From the NCBI GenBank assembly GCA_026120035.1, contig JALRME010000021.1:372001-436000 (forward strand): a stretch of DNA of 64,000 nucleotides, written 5' to 3'. Below, in pieces: positions 35,240 to 48,388 of the stretch; within the stretch, counting starts at the first letter, position 1; each line of letters begins with the position of its first letter. The position numbers were made by a program, and so were the translations under genes. The notes below the pieces were generated by a model. The model saw only the letters and a program-made list of their open reading frames with translations, did not search any database and was not told where the DNA came from. Origin of the DNA: Coleophoma eucalyptorum. Taxonomy: Eukaryota > Ascomycota > Leotiomycetes > Helotiales > Dermateaceae.

Positions 35240-37071
35240 ATGGCGGAAGTTATGGAAAAGACCGCACCGCCAGCCGATATCAGCTCCTCGCCTGTAAACG
35301 AAAAGGATGTGGCGCCCCAGTACGACCCAACACCAGAAATTCAGTTCGTCTCAACGGACAGTCAACAGCCATCTTTGGGGGAGTATATGCACTATGCATC
35401 CATCACTCAGGCAGAATTAAAGGCATTGGAGCCCGAACCTACGGTTATGCCATGGAATAAATCCAAGCAGACTTCAGAGAACGAAGCACATACTCCAGGG
35501 CTCAACCCAACAGCCTTATCAACTCTCGCCGAGACAGGAGCCCCAAAACATGCCAATGAAGCAGTGGTCAGTTCAGCAGAGTGGCAGATGGCCAATCGAA
35601 GTGCCAGAACAGCAACTTGGTTCGCTGTCTTTTATCTGATCACTACAGATATTCTAGGACCATTCAGTACTCCGTAAGTGGAATTCATCGGAAAAGTCAA
35701 CAATGAAGTGCTGATTTGGTCAAGATGGGCCTTTGCCCAATTGGGATATGTCCCTGGTGCTTTCTTATATACAGTCTTTGGAGCTTTCGCAGCATAGTAA
35801 GTCGCCATCCGGGTTTTAACGGTCAGTTTACTAACATCTGAACTAGTGGTGGATATATGCTTTACCTCATGTTCCTCGCTCTGGACTCAGACAAATTCCC
35901 AGTCAAGACCTACTCAGACCTTGCCCTTCGAATATATGGAGAATGGTTTGCTGCAGTATGTAACATTCTACAGGCCATCCAACTTTTCATGCTCGTCGGA
36001 ATCATCATCATTCAAAATGGACAGTCGCTCTCCCAAATGTCGAAAGGCAAAGTCTGCTTTATTATTCTCTGTTTCGTTTGGGCCGTTGGAGGCGCCCTTG
36101 TCGGCCAGATCCGTACACTGAGAAATGTCTCGTGGTTGTCTAGCATTTCGATCTACATGAATGTCTTCGTTCTAATCATGACCATGGCTCTTGCTGGTAG
36201 TGCTGGTCCCGATTACGCTACTGCGCTGGCGAATAATGGTGTCGAGGCAGGACCCGTCATTACAACAATTGGTGTGCCAGCAGGCTCGACATTCTCAACT
36301 CAAGTCGTTGGATTGATGCAGGCAGTCTACAGTTACGGAGGATCCATGCTCTTCATTGAATTTATGGCAGAGATGCGTCGTCCTTGGGACTTCTGGAAGG
36401 CTATGATGGCATCCCAAGTCTTCATTTTCTGTGTCTACCTCTTCTTCGGTATGCTCGTATATTCGTTCCAAGGGCAATTTGCAATCAACCCAGCATACCA
36501 AGGCGTGGCGAGTTATACATGGCAGACGGTGGCAAATTCTATCATGCTTGCACAAGGCTTGATTGCTGCTTGTTTGTACGGCAACATCGGTATCAAGGTC
36601 CTTTACAACAGCGTCCTGAGAAGATTTATGGGTTTCCCAGAACTTGAGACCAAGAAGGGCAAGATGTACTGGGTGGGTGTTGTCCCTATTTACTGGGCAC
36701 TTGCCTTCGTACTAGCTGCCGCTATTCCACAAGTCAGCAATCTCTCAGCTCTTCTGGCTTCGGTTTGCATCGCACAATTCACTTATGTCTTTCCACCTTT
36801 CCTCATGCTTGGATACTCTTGCCAAGCTGGAGCAATTGAATGCCGGAAGCAAGCAGGTTCAACAGCTCTACCGACTGGATTCCAAAACAAGTTCAAGGAT
36901 CTGTTTGCAGGTTACATGAAGAGATGGGCCTTCAACAGCTTCAATCTCATGATGTTCCTTTGTGCAATCGTTTCGTCTGTTCTGGGAATTTACTCGTCGG
37001 TTCTTAGCTTGAAGACTGCTTATGCTAGTAACACCAAACCTTCGTTCTCTTGTACATCTCCTGTCGGCTGA
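35240..37071 (+). CDS. AAAP-family amino acid permease (neutral amino acid transporter, Mtr/N-system-like), 576 aa
   Basis: Exons 35240-35673, 35725-35796 and 35847-37071 close in frame to 576 residues. A long hydrophilic N-terminal cytosolic tail (about 125 residues) leads into roughly eleven hydrophobic segments starting at TATWFAVFYLITTDILGPFSTPWAF. The first helix region with ILGPF, the later YSYGGSMLFIEFMAEMRRPWDFWK and the AYQGVASYTWQTVANSIMLAQGL segment are typical of fungal Aa_trans (amino acid/auxin permease) members related to the Neurospora N-system permease. It probably imports neutral amino acids across the plasma membrane with protons; the precise substrate is inferred from family only. 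No cluster partner is adjacent. Confidence 0.92.
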
Positions 37072-39761
37072 TCTGCTGGTGTATCGATGGTGTCTTTAAT
37101 GGAAGCAGATATAGTCTCAGTTCATAATTCCTTTTTATGATCAACTTGCAGGTCAATACTTTATGAATTTACTAGATATTAATAATACTAAACGTGGAAA
37201 TCAATTTTGATCCTTAAATGGATATTTTTCTTCTGCATGCCTGATGAATTGGTTGCAGATACCAGTGCCGTCCAAATATATGCGAAACTTTCTTCACGCG
37301 CGGCATATTACTTCCCAAGCACCAGATAACCGCAGCTTCATTCACCCCCCAAAGGCCAGGGCTGACTATTACCTGTAAAAGTCTATGGACATATCGACTG
37401 TATTATCAGAAGCCAGGAAATGCCAAATTAAAGAAAAGGCAAGATGACATATCGGTGGCATTTCCGTCGAAATCTGAAATGCCCCAAATTTCATACCTTC
37501 TAATCCATAGAAAATATACAGAATTGTTCAAATTAATTTCTCTCTCGGAATGGCCCCCCTACATCCGGGGGGGGGGATCATATTGTATAAACTATACATC
37601 ACGTAGACTTAGACGAGATTGTATCTATATTTGTTTTGATTTCCTTCAATTAGTTATGTACTAGACGGGTTTCATCTTTTCCTTGAGCCAGATTGAGCTT
37701 ATATGAAGTAGTTTTGCACATGGTCGGAAAGAGTCTCTCTTTCTAATGATAAAAAAGCACCACATTTGAGATTATGCTAGGGATTGAATCAAACACGTAA
37801 ATGATTCACAAAAAAGAAGGGGAAAAAGTGCTCGCAATATTCTGACCGCATATCCTTTCAAAATCAAGTTATTCAGTAAAATCTTCCTAGCTAGATCTTA
37901 GAGTTGTGATATGTTGTATAATGAGGTGAAATCATTAGTTAAAGCAGCCACAAAAGTCCACTCAATTCGTGTTAGCTAATTAAATGGATGCAAAACCAAG
38001 AGGTGTAGTCAAGCACTATCTGTGATTATACTCTAGAAGTTGCCGGGCAAAATTAAATTGTAGTTCATTGCAGTGATACTCACTTGCTCGCTTGCATCTC
38101 TTTGTAAAGCGAGCTTGGCTTCACATTTCACTTCGAGTAGTTTTGCATTATACCGTAGCCGCAGCACCCCAGTCACCTAAATCAGGTATTTAACTACATT
38201 TAACTTTGACTGATACCGTCAAAGGCCCGTTCGTTACCCCCTGTACGATCTCTGCTTCTACTATCTGCTCACAACCTGTCTGTAGTATTTTCTGCAGCTC
38301 AAGTCGTGCTCTTCCTTTTCTATATTCGTATTCATGAGATCGAGGGTTCATGTGGATCAGCTGCCTTCTATAAAGAATAGAAAATAGAAAGAGGAGCCGT
38401 ACAAAATGGATAGTTGGATGGTTTAAGGTGGAAGATTAATAGAATAAAGGACGGATAAATAGGTGGAAATATAGCTGTCTATACACCACTTACTGATTTG
38501 AAATGAGTGTCTTAAGTTACTGGACACCCTCTTCTAGTTTTTGAACCGCTACTACTTGGAAATTAAGTTACCAATACCCACGAACCTCTTCAATTAAATA
38601 TCAATGATAGCGGGTCTAGCAAATTGCACGCTACTTTTGCAGACAGGACCAAGCGAGATTTTTGAGTCCTCGACACTGCCAACAGGCCTCGCTGCAGCTC
38701 TATAATATGGCATCTTACTTATATCCAGAAGATGGCATGCCATCGGTAGATTGACTTCTAGTTCAATGCCGCTAATATCCATTTCGAGCTGGTAGTTACT
38801 TTCTATGGCTATTTTATTTCCCTTATTGTTCATGACAAGACAAGTACAAGTGGTAGTGCCAGTTCAATTAATGGCCTATGGCTCTCGCATATCTAGAATA
38901 ATTTCATTGCTTTGTTCAGTGCTGCGCTACCCCGTATGACCAGAAACAAGGAAACACCTGCCCTTGAAATGGCTCTTAAGATGACGGCTTTATCATCTCG
39001 ATTCAATATTTCCTACGTATATTTTCGAGTTCTCGACTTGAGCTCTTGTGTCTCCATGAGATTTTCGACTACCAAATCCTAACGGCAATACGCCCCAATC
39101 TTCTCCTAATTTTGTTTCCTTCGACACTGCAAAACTGACAGGCTCAATAACTATAGAAGCAAGTCCGAAGTTAAAAATTATAAATTGTTTTTGAGTTTGT
39201 TTAATTGTCGTGAAACAGTGATCTTCTGTTATTTGCTATTAAGGAACGAATAAGTGATTTACAGAAGATAAGTTGAATATCTTCATGACTTGACTGTGAA
39301 ATTATCCCTGTTGCAATTCATATACTATATACCATACGAGTGTTGAACGATATAGAGACTTTCATGTCATAATGGTTCTGAATTTTAGATTTAAAATATC
39401 TCTAAATAGATGGCCAGATATATTTCCAGAGAAGCTTCTGTGCTCGAATTGAGTAGTTTCAGGAAGATTAAGGTATGGATCCAGTCTACACCCACAACCT
39501 TCCAGCTTATGGAAGTCTACCCAGCACTACTGCCAACAGGTTGGGAACTTGATCATGTTCCCATCTATCTAGTCCTGATATCCACCAAGGACCCATATCC
39601 CTGCATAATTGAGTTCTGCAATCGTCTTATGGCAGTAATGTTTAACTTCCCCACAACTACTTCACAAATTCTCAAACCTCACCGCTACTTCCTTGGCACT
39701 GGTCGAGGGGAGTTTTGATGATGCAGTTCCAACGTTGGACTTGTTGATTCCGATGTTTTAA
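37072..39761. other. Long AT-rich gap with possible relics
   Basis: 2.7 kb without a supported gene. It contains a G10 run at 37567-37576, one copy of the dispersed 20-mer (39145-39164) and two short frames of protein-like composition (38594-38833 minus; 39410-39718 plus) that match nothing I recognise and lack neighbours in frame. Confidence 0.5.
39145..39164 (+). repeat. Dispersed 20-mer, copy 2
   Basis: Identical to 16811-16830, same orientation. It lies in AT-rich intergenic DNA with unrelated flanks. Confidence 0.6.
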
Positions 39762-41781
39762 TCACCCAAAAATCGTCTGAGCACCTAGTTGCTCCATAAC
39801 ATCCATCCAATATACCTCTTGGCCTAGATCAGCTCTGGCCCAAGTCTCCTGGATTACTTGCTGGGCCTTGATATAAGGCTTAGCAGGCAGACCTTGCTGA
39901 AATTCCTGTAACCTCTGCAGGACAAAACGACGGGCATGAGCAACGTCAATCTCTCTATTCGTAATGCTACTAAAGATCGAAGAGTTTTGAGTTGGGAACG
40001 CTGATAGAGGATCATTTGATGGAGGTGCGAAACGAAGCTCGCATGCTGCTGCGATGACTATGATAGGCTGCAGACAACGCGTGCCTGAATTTGTGGGAAG
40101 CTTCTCGAGAAGAGACATAATATGGAGTGCAAGAGATATAAGGAAATCGCTCGGCGGCTGCATTGGAGCGAGAGGAAAAACATTTGCGAATTGAGAACTG
40201 ACAGGATCGGTAAAACCACTGTCCGGTGAGCCGATACTTCCATCAACAGGTGGTATACGCTTGTCCAGGATTGAAGGGAATACTCGATATATCGTCAGTA
40301 GAGCAACACATCGATATGCTTCTGCAAGAATGAGATATTGTTGAACAGGCGTATTCTCATCGCCTGCATCAACAAGTTTCGTCACTGGAGGAAGTTCCAC
40401 GGCAAGTAATTCTTCCTCTAATGATTGCGCTCTTAGCGTTGCTTCCATTGTAGCGATCGAATCCTGAGGAATAGCAATATCAAACCCAAGGTCTAAGGAT
40501 AAATAATTTAACGAGGTAGTATCCTGAGCAACAACTCGTCGAAAACTTCTTATTAGGCGACCGACTTGGGCAAAAAGCTGCTGGATTTTAGGAGCAACGC
40601 CAGTCCAAGGATGAGGGAAGACTTGCTCAGTGCCATCGGTGGACGAGGCAGATGTGTCGAGAGTATTGTACGCTGGCCCCAACTCCCCAGAGTCGAACTC
40701 ATCAATACCCTCTACAAATCCCGCAAGCATGTCCCAATAGACTATACACTGATCAAAGAACTCGTTTTGTCTCTGCATAGCTCTGTTGCCATTATTTCCC
40801 ATAAGAAGCTGCTGCTCTTTCCGCTTCCTATTTAGTCTCTTGGCTGTTTTCAAGTGAAGCAAGCCAAGATCACGACTATCGTGCCAAGCAGTCGTTTGTC
40901 CAACAAGTAAAACAGTGAGAAGTGTTTTATCCAATCCTTCCGAGTTGTCCTTGCCAGCCTGTTGACTCTGATATAGGCACTTGTATGTTTCTCTCTGCAT
41001 TTGCACCCCCACGGATGCCATTCGTGGGAAATGATTGGCAAGATACGCAGCAGCCATGCTTTGTATCGCGTAGTATATTGGTGCTGACCCATCCCAGAGT
41101 CTCCCGACAGTCGAACGGAAAGGATTCAGCGTGCCATCGAAGGATGAGAAGATCGTACAAACTTTGTCAAAGTAGTGCTCAACAAGCATTGTCGGTACAT
41201 GTATAAGAAATTCGGGAACACTCGATTGGTTTAATCGCTGTCTTATGGCCGCGAGACTGTCGTTTGGTGGTCCTGGGACATAAGGCTGTTGCAGCTTCCT
41301 CGTCACAACCGTTGACTGTGCGTCTCCACGATTTGGCTCCTGTGTATTGCTATCATCCTTGTTATGCACAACAATGGTAGTTGTGGCATCTGGACTTGTG
41401 GCTTTCTCCTCTGTCCCTAGAGATTTCTCGGCTTCACGGACAAGCTGCTTGGTATTCAAGGGCATAGGTTCGTTTGGATCGGCGACCAACATCTTTTCGT
41501 GCTTGGTTGACCAGACAAACGGCTGTGTAGCATAGCCCGGACAAGCTACGTTTTTGCGATTGCACTGAAAGCATTCTGGCTTCCTCTCATCACACTTGAG
41601 CTATGATGTAACCTCCATCAGCTTGAATCATCTTGAATTGCGGGGTTCTACGTGCGCATACCCTCTTGGCCTTGCAGCGAAGGCAACCCTTGCGGGACTT
41701 GGGCGATTTGCGTGCATTCTTCACTGGCACTGGGGCAACGGCAGTAGCCTCAAGAGCCGCCGCAGCGTCCGTCTCTCCCAT
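39762..41781 (-). CDS. Zn2Cys6 transcription factor, 652 aa
   Basis: Exons 41781-41662 and 41600-39762 give 652 residues. After a basic KNARKSPKSRKG lead, the Zn2Cys6 cluster has Cys33, 36, 43, 50, 53 and 60 (spacing 2-6-6-2-6), interrupted by the intron as in many family members. The following PGYATQPFVW signature and the low-complexity linker are typical of the subgroup carrying the fungal_trans_2 (DUF3468-like) C-terminal domain. That domain fits the helical segments from residue 160 to the end (VEHYFDKVCTIFSSF, YYAIQSMAAAYLANHFPR, VLLVGQTTAWHDSRDLGLLHL). The start ATG was chosen over an upstream in-frame stretch that lacks an ATG. A CCAAT motif lies about 345 bp upstream (near 42125). Targets are unknown; no biosynthetic neighbour within 4 kb. 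Confidence 0.9.
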
Positions 41782-44146
41782 ATTCTTATCTGTTATCGCT
41801 GTCAGACGACGATCAGATCCGGGAATATGGGATATAATCGACGTTTCAAGCAATCCCAATCAGCACAGAGGAGGGATTGACTGTAAGCGCAGAGATTGAA
41901 ATGGGGCCGTGCAAGCAAATATGTCGCCAATGTTAGCGGTTCCAGAATAGGTTGTGGAGAGAGCAAAACTCGGGAGACATCGCGGATGGTTTTTCTTGAA
42001 GTTGATGTTGTGCCTGCAAGATTGTGGCCGATAAGAGAATCTTGACGGGTTATACCCAATTAGGCCACACAGTCCGGTATCAGGACTCAAATCCCCCACT
42101 ATTGGCCGTGCATTTGCGGGGTAGCCAATCAGCGATGGCGGAAAGGGAAAGACGTAGATCGGGTACGAAGGATGAAGTATCTGTCGGAGGCGCATCGGGG
42201 ACAGGAACATCACACATAGTAAGTAGTAAAGCAAGTCACGTTCGTTGCCGAGTTGGTTGGGGACAGCATTGCTACTCGATTTGGGAATTAATTGCTTGAC
42301 TTGTTGTTGACATGCTATATACATGTGTATCTCTACCTCGGTCCTCTTTGGAGTATTCCCATTATGCTTATGCAGCAGAAAAAGCAGAAGCGCGGAGCCT
42401 TGGTCCTTCAAGTGAGGACTCACTGATGGCCTCTCTTTCTCGACTGCGAACGACATATACTCGTTCCAGTAGTGGACGGAAAGACCAGCCAGAGCCTACC
42501 TTAGTCTATAGCCTTCGTCGCTCTCCGTCGTTGTTCTTTAGCGAGCCACCAATTCTTTCGTATGTGTTCATCTGTGTGCGGCTGTGTTCGTCTGTGTTCG
42601 TCTGCCCAGCTTCTGGAAACAGCTGATTGCCATCCGGAAAAACTATCAGATGGACCATGGATGTGCAGAGCCTCATGGTTGGAATCTAGGAATCGGCCAG
42701 GTGAACGTAAGAGATTTCTCTTAAAACTTTATAATTATTATCTTATGGCATGCTTCTCGCGTTATAATTCTGTAAATCCTCGTATTGTGCCAAGGGTCTA
42801 ATTCGAGTATATTTTAGATCCAAGTCGTCCATACCTTATCTCATCATACAGCCCTCTGACGGTCAGCAACACAGAAGACGCAGCAAGGAGAAGCCAATGA
42901 TCTTACGGGTGCGAAGTCGATAATAACCCTGGCTTTCCGTTGCTCGCAAGGCGGTTGCGATCTGCTAGAAACGTCTCTTGCGGACAATAATGTCGACCTT
43001 TTCTCGCAAGCCTATACCCATAAGGGCACAACCTCGCAAACCGCTCCCAACTAACGGTGCTGTTCCAGCTAGGATGTCTTCCCAAATGGCTAACCTTGTC
43101 ATGGAACATAAAATACATACACACACCAATGCGTGAGCATAGTCTCAGCTATCAATACATAGTTTGCCCTGCCACTTACATGGTGGCTGGAGTTTGTCTG
43201 CGGAGGCTAATGCGAGTATTTGGCATTATCAACCATAAACGATGAGGCAGGTACCTGGTTGTCTTGCACATCTTGAAATTTAAGGTCCGATCAAGCCTTT
43301 TTCAGAATATTGGTGGCAATATCAAACTTTCAATAGCTATGGCCCAGGAAACCCAAAAACCCCACACAATGGACGGTCAACTACCCCATTTCTGAGAACA
43401 AGCGTGGCTGCTTATTCTGTGTTTGCGTTTATCAGGCCTTTTCTTCCAAAATCTTGTATTCTAAGTTACAGCTCGGTGGTGAAATTTGTCGCGATGCAGT
43501 CATAGTGTAAGCAGCTTTCAAAGCCAACAATGGATTAGGTAAATCCACATATCTTTGGGCAGCCAGCCACCAGATTTCCATGGGTCAGGTTCGCAGTGCA
43601 GCGCCTGCAGAGCTCTGGCGCATGTTGCAGCACTGACAGAGCATGGGACGTGCTGGGACGCAATTATTATTTGGCCGGGGCCGGTATCCGTGAACATGCC
43701 ATGTGTTGTCCATAGAGGATTATAATCATGAGCATGAGCATGAGCAGTGCATAGCCAACATCTCTCTGCAGGATAAGCCCATTTCTTCCTTAAGATCTGC
43801 AACCGCAGCCAGAATCTTACAAACATGTGTTATGACAAGTCTCCATGGCAAATTCTTAGCGCTTCTGTGAGCTTACATCTGAAAGTAGAAACCTGACCCC
43901 AGAAATCAACCAGCCCCGCAAGTAGGCCTAGATTCTCTATTGCTGCGGAGCCAATAATAGATTTTTGGGATCATTACAAATTATAGTCCAGACAATTCAA
44001 GCTATTTCCATTCTCTCCATCTAAAGAAAGAACTTTGAAAGAATATAAAGCTTGAGGGTTCTGCAACAGGAGCCAGAAACTTCTCTGGCTGTGCAATACA
44101 AGTCAAAAATTTCGAATATCTGGAAAATTTTGTGTTTATTTCATCA
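41782..44146. other. Intergenic region, no gene supported
   Basis: Left end is the promoter of the 39.8-41.8 kb regulator. A small repeat of (TGTG)TTCGTCTG-like units occurs at about 42557-42602. Overlapping frames at 41860-42456 and 43518-43826 have no recognisable domain. Confidence 0.5.
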
Positions 44147-45769
44147 TCAGAAGACAAAGACTTGGTCGAGTTGCATAATGACATTGGTCCACCTCGAATC
44201 GCTATCTCGCCATATACCATCCAATATCTTGAAGGAGTGTAGAATGTTAGAAAAACCAATACGATAATAAATATGTTGCAAGCGGTTACGAAAGAAATTT
44301 CGATGCGACTGTGTAGAGCTTTCAGCTGCAGCAATGAAGTAAACCCAGACAAGGCCATGTTCTCCGGGTGAGCCTTGTGCTACAGGTTCGATGGTGTCTT
44401 GCAACTTCTGAACAAGAGCCGTGGTTTTTTCCACTGGCACATTATTTATCGCTCGATGTAGATATAGATCGCATGCTTGATCGTGTGCACTCTGTATGAG
44501 CTCCGCTGCCTCTGCGTATTCTGGATACTGAGCAACCTCTTGAGTGATGAATTTGATTTGATCCGGGAACCGTGTACTTAGGTTAAAGACAGCTACCTCT
44601 TCCCCAAGAAATGGTTGCATAAAGAGCTCCATACTGCGGCATTTAAAGTTAGCCCCATTCACACCAGAAGTTTTCAACAAACGTCACTCACATCTGCCAC
44701 TGCTTTCGCAGAAACGTGACCAAAGTGTCTTCGCTAGCAGTGAAATGGCCCCCCAAACTTGCTGAATAAGAATGCCACAGTCTTTGAAGGATCTTGTAAT
44801 CATTGCCTGCCGAAACAAGCTCGTTGACTAAAAGCAGAACTAGAGCTGCGAGGACCGTTGTAGTTCGCGCACCGGTTGTTGGAGCTTTGGCAAGACAGGA
44901 GATAGCAGCGGCTTGGAACTTCAGACCCATCCTTGCAAATTCCGGTTTCTTGGAACTCAGTTGATTTGCAGAAGCAGCCAATAATGCATTTCGCACAAGT
45001 TCATCACCCGTAGCTAGTGGCAGGAAGATCGAGCGGTATTCGTTATACGGGCCGTCAAATACTGCCATTCCAGATGCAACCGTCTCAGAAACTAGTATGT
45101 GTCAACTCTGGAGAATGATATGGGGAAGAGAGCGTACAGTTGTAAAAGAGCATGCGTGTCAGTGAGTCGTGTGTTTCTAGACTATACTGCAAGTAGCCAT
45201 GACTCAACATGTTCTTTGCCGTTTTGATGCCATAAGAAACGGGATCTATAGAGATTGTCTTCCTAGGAACCTCGGTTCCATGATTGACCGTGTTAAGGTC
45301 ATCTAAGTCCTGCGTCGTTATGTTGATAAAGACACCTACGTCTGGCTTTGGATTTTGGACTTCTAACAGATTTAGTACAGTTTCTGAGGACACGCTCCCA
45401 CGAGACTCAAAAGAATCCTGTGACAAACGCCTCGAAGCTCTAGATTTCTTCGATCTATCCAGAACTTCGGGCGCCCATCTGATTTGCAGTATCTGGCTAG
45501 ACGGTAGTGAAGCCGAGAGGTCACTACCAAGAGGTACAGTCTTTCCCACAAGCTTGCCTCGAGCTGCCAACCCGGAGTTAAAACGGTATCTAACTCCTAA
45601 TCCAGGGCACTTGAGACCCTTAGCTACGCACTTCAGGCAAGCTGGCTCAGCCCTATCGCAGTCTATCCGCCGCTGCGAACAATGGTAGCATCCTAGGAAC
45701 TTTTAGTACATATTTAAAGGCATAACATGGGATGGTACCTTTGATCTTTGGCTTAGTTGACTTGACCAT
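44147..45769 (-). CDS. Zn2Cys6 transcription factor (regulator A of the melanin-type locus), 490 aa
   Basis: Exons 45769-45739, 45692-45138, 45091-44692 and 44633-44147 join in frame to 490 residues. The Zn2Cys6 motif is Cys12, 15, 22, 29, 32 and 39 with RRIDCDRAEPAC, and is followed by CPGLGVRYRF, the pattern of fungal_trans_2-type regulators. The C-terminal domain starts around YLQYSLETHDSLTRMLFYN and includes AALVLLLVNELVSAG and LVWVYFIAAAESST. The first exon encodes only ten residues ahead of the zinc cluster. It lies 2.6 kb from the THN-reductase-type gene, and with regulator B flanks it. In Botrytis a pair of Zn2Cys6 genes (bcztf1 and bcztf2) is, as I recall, linked to the conidial melanin PKS; equivalence is inference. 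Confidence 0.88.
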
Positions 45770-48388
45770 GTCTGCAATAGAAGCATTGAATTTTACCGAG
45801 AAGAAGAGGAACCATACGTTTGGAGATTGTTAATGATATTGTGTGTCGTCAAATATACAGTAATGTGAGCCGCTGATAACGAACACGTGACCCGCGTTTC
45901 CTCCTCTCAATAAAGTCGAGCAAATACTAAAAATGGAGAAAGGCCGCAGGTTAAGGGTTTCTTTACTTTCATCTCTCTCTTCTTTTCTTGAACAACTCTT
46001 GGAAATATTACTTCGTTCCCAAAAAGTATCCAGAGTATATTCCCCAGATTCGTTGAGCATCTGCTCGTTCAACATGAAATAATTGTGCCTCATGTCATAG
46101 TATTTTTTAAGGCTGCACTTACGTGAAGATTAAGTTAAGGTTCCGTGAAAAGTTCCGGAGTCTGAAATTTTTTGTTTGGTATCGTCGGACGGATCTGGGT
46201 AGAAAGCATCTGCCTCCATCGAATCAGCTAAGATTGGCGTTTGGTTGTAATGCTCAAGTTGACATACCCATAATGCGCTCAAGAATGAATGGTAGCGAAC
46301 AAGAATAGAGCAGGATATTTGAAAATGATGTTTTATTTCAGTAGATGCCGTTCCTGAATACCATTTAACTTTCTTATCAAAAAAATCTAGTCAGTCTGAT
46401 CCGTATCTGATCAGATTAAGTGAACGTAGAATTCCCCGAAAACCTTCTTTCTTAAAATCATACCTGCTCTGTCTAAAATTTGGCTTCAAGCCAGGAAACC
46501 TCTAAGAGCCCTTAATCCTGGTGTATTAGTGCTAATTGGTCGAGTCGCTGTACCCCTCGATCTTGATGATCGTGAGATCTGGTGCGGAGTAGATCCCGTG
46601 AACAAGGTGGAAATTGGTGGCGACCGACGACTGAGTTGCTCACTCTTTCCTAGCGAGTTGCGCCATGGAGATTTTGTGGTTTGACACGTGTCACCAAGGA
46701 AGTCATCATGTGTTACCCCGGCTACGAAATCTGACTTGCTCATTGCTTCCCATTTGTCCTTTTCAAGGTGGTAGATTCCACGTGCGAAGCTGGTGGAAGA
46801 ATATTGCTATGGCGAGCCAGTCCTGAGCAGAAGCGATGTTGTTAGCTGTAGGCCTGGATATTCAGGGATATACTGATAAAATTGAATTCAGCCTGGAGGC
46901 TCAGAATAGGGCTCCTGCGTGGTATACGACTCAATTTTTAGCCACGGCGCAGAGAAGAATTTGAAATCTAGTTAGAAGCACTGAAAATAAGGCCATCCAG
47001 AAGCGGTTTGGGGGGCAGAGAAAGAAATAGCTGGCGAGTGATGTACGGATATGACACGTGACTTTAAGTGGCAGTTTTAATTCGAGACCAGCCAAATCAT
47101 TCGTCGGCTAATCCAATGAATTACGATCACTTTTGCATCGTAGCTGTCATCCCCACCCCAGCATAAGACGGGTGAGCTTCAGGTTATCTTTAGATGGTTA
47201 GAGAATAAGGCAGGGATTTCTACTAGAGAATCTGTTCCCTTTGAAAATTATCTTTTTGGTTGTTCCAAAATTGGAGTATGTTGTTGTCAGATGGGCTATT
47301 GTTAAAAGTCAAGTTGAAAGTTCAAGTTGAAGGCTGGCATAAGTGAGGAATTTAAACCAATACTGAATAAGAATTAACAAGATGACAGAGGCGGAGCATG
47401 GAGATCCTCGACAACTGGCTCAGCATGATATATATAGAGGACCTTTGCAAGACCTATCACTTCGTCTACATATTCACTTGCGCCCCACGGGATGACAAGA
47501 AGCCTGGCCAAGCACTCCAAGGACTAAAAGTCGTCCGGAATTGAGATGCACCATCGCATCAGTTGTTCCTACAAGGAATGCCGATCTGGTGGAGGAGCAG
47601 CTATCGGACTTCGTATTGACGCGATTGGATGGGTCCAAGAGCCAGAATAAGCGGCAAGCCGCAAAAGCGACTGCCAACACAACAGTCCCCCTCCTTGTGC
47701 CTCGATTTTGTACAAAATTGGAGTCTAATACTTACCAGCCCTTCCTATAAGTGTCAGGAACAAGCTGGTGCCTTCACATGTGTGCATACGAGCTACACCC
47801 GGTCGGGGGAAAATCCGATGCCTGCACATCCCGATGCGAGCACGCACTCACACACTAAGGCACAGACCAGATTGACCTTCTGTCGTCTCACGTATTTGGA
47901 CACGATAAATGCTATTTAGTACTATGGACGTTTTGACGCATGCGCACGATTGGCTCAAAGCTCGAAACGAAACCATTCTCCGCAAAGGTGCGTGCTTTCA
48001 CAAAGTTCGGACAAAATTGGCGCTTCAGGTTGCGACGCTCAAACAACGAATACTTGGGATGCGTCTCATTTCATGCGAGCATTGGGAAAAGAAACAAACC
48101 ATGTCCTGATCAAAGATACCGTAGTCCCATGATAAGACCTTCGACGTGACGCCCGAGTCGGTGCGCGAGCGCAGATCGCCTTTCACAAAGAACGCGAAGG
48201 CCGAGATTGTGGAAATATTAAGGAAGTCAGCCTCGTGGTGTTTATAGATAAAAGCCAGCAGCCCAATCATCCACCTCGTGCTCCCTCTATCACCATACAG
48301 CTTTTCTTTTTCTGAATACACTTCAGTCCAACTCACTACCACAAACCCCATCTCCCATACTTGCGCCACTTCGTTGCAATTTTAAAAC
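45770..48388. other. Intergenic region upstream of regulator A and of the reductase
   Basis: 2.6 kb between divergent starts (regulator A leftward, reductase rightward). No gene recognised. The 86-codon minus-strand frame at 46486-46743 begins with an ATG but has no known domain. A pyrimidine-rich leader precedes the reductase start (about 48297-48388). Confidence 0.5.

Noticed and set aside
41860..42456. 198-codon minus-strand open frame upstream of the 39.8-41.8 kb regulator
   Set aside because: No domain, biased composition, and it lies in the promoter of the regulator with a CCAAT motif inside.
46486..46743. 86-codon minus-strand ATG frame between regulator A and the reductase
   Set aside because: No domain, no splice partners and Ser/Arg-biased composition; not enough to call a gene.
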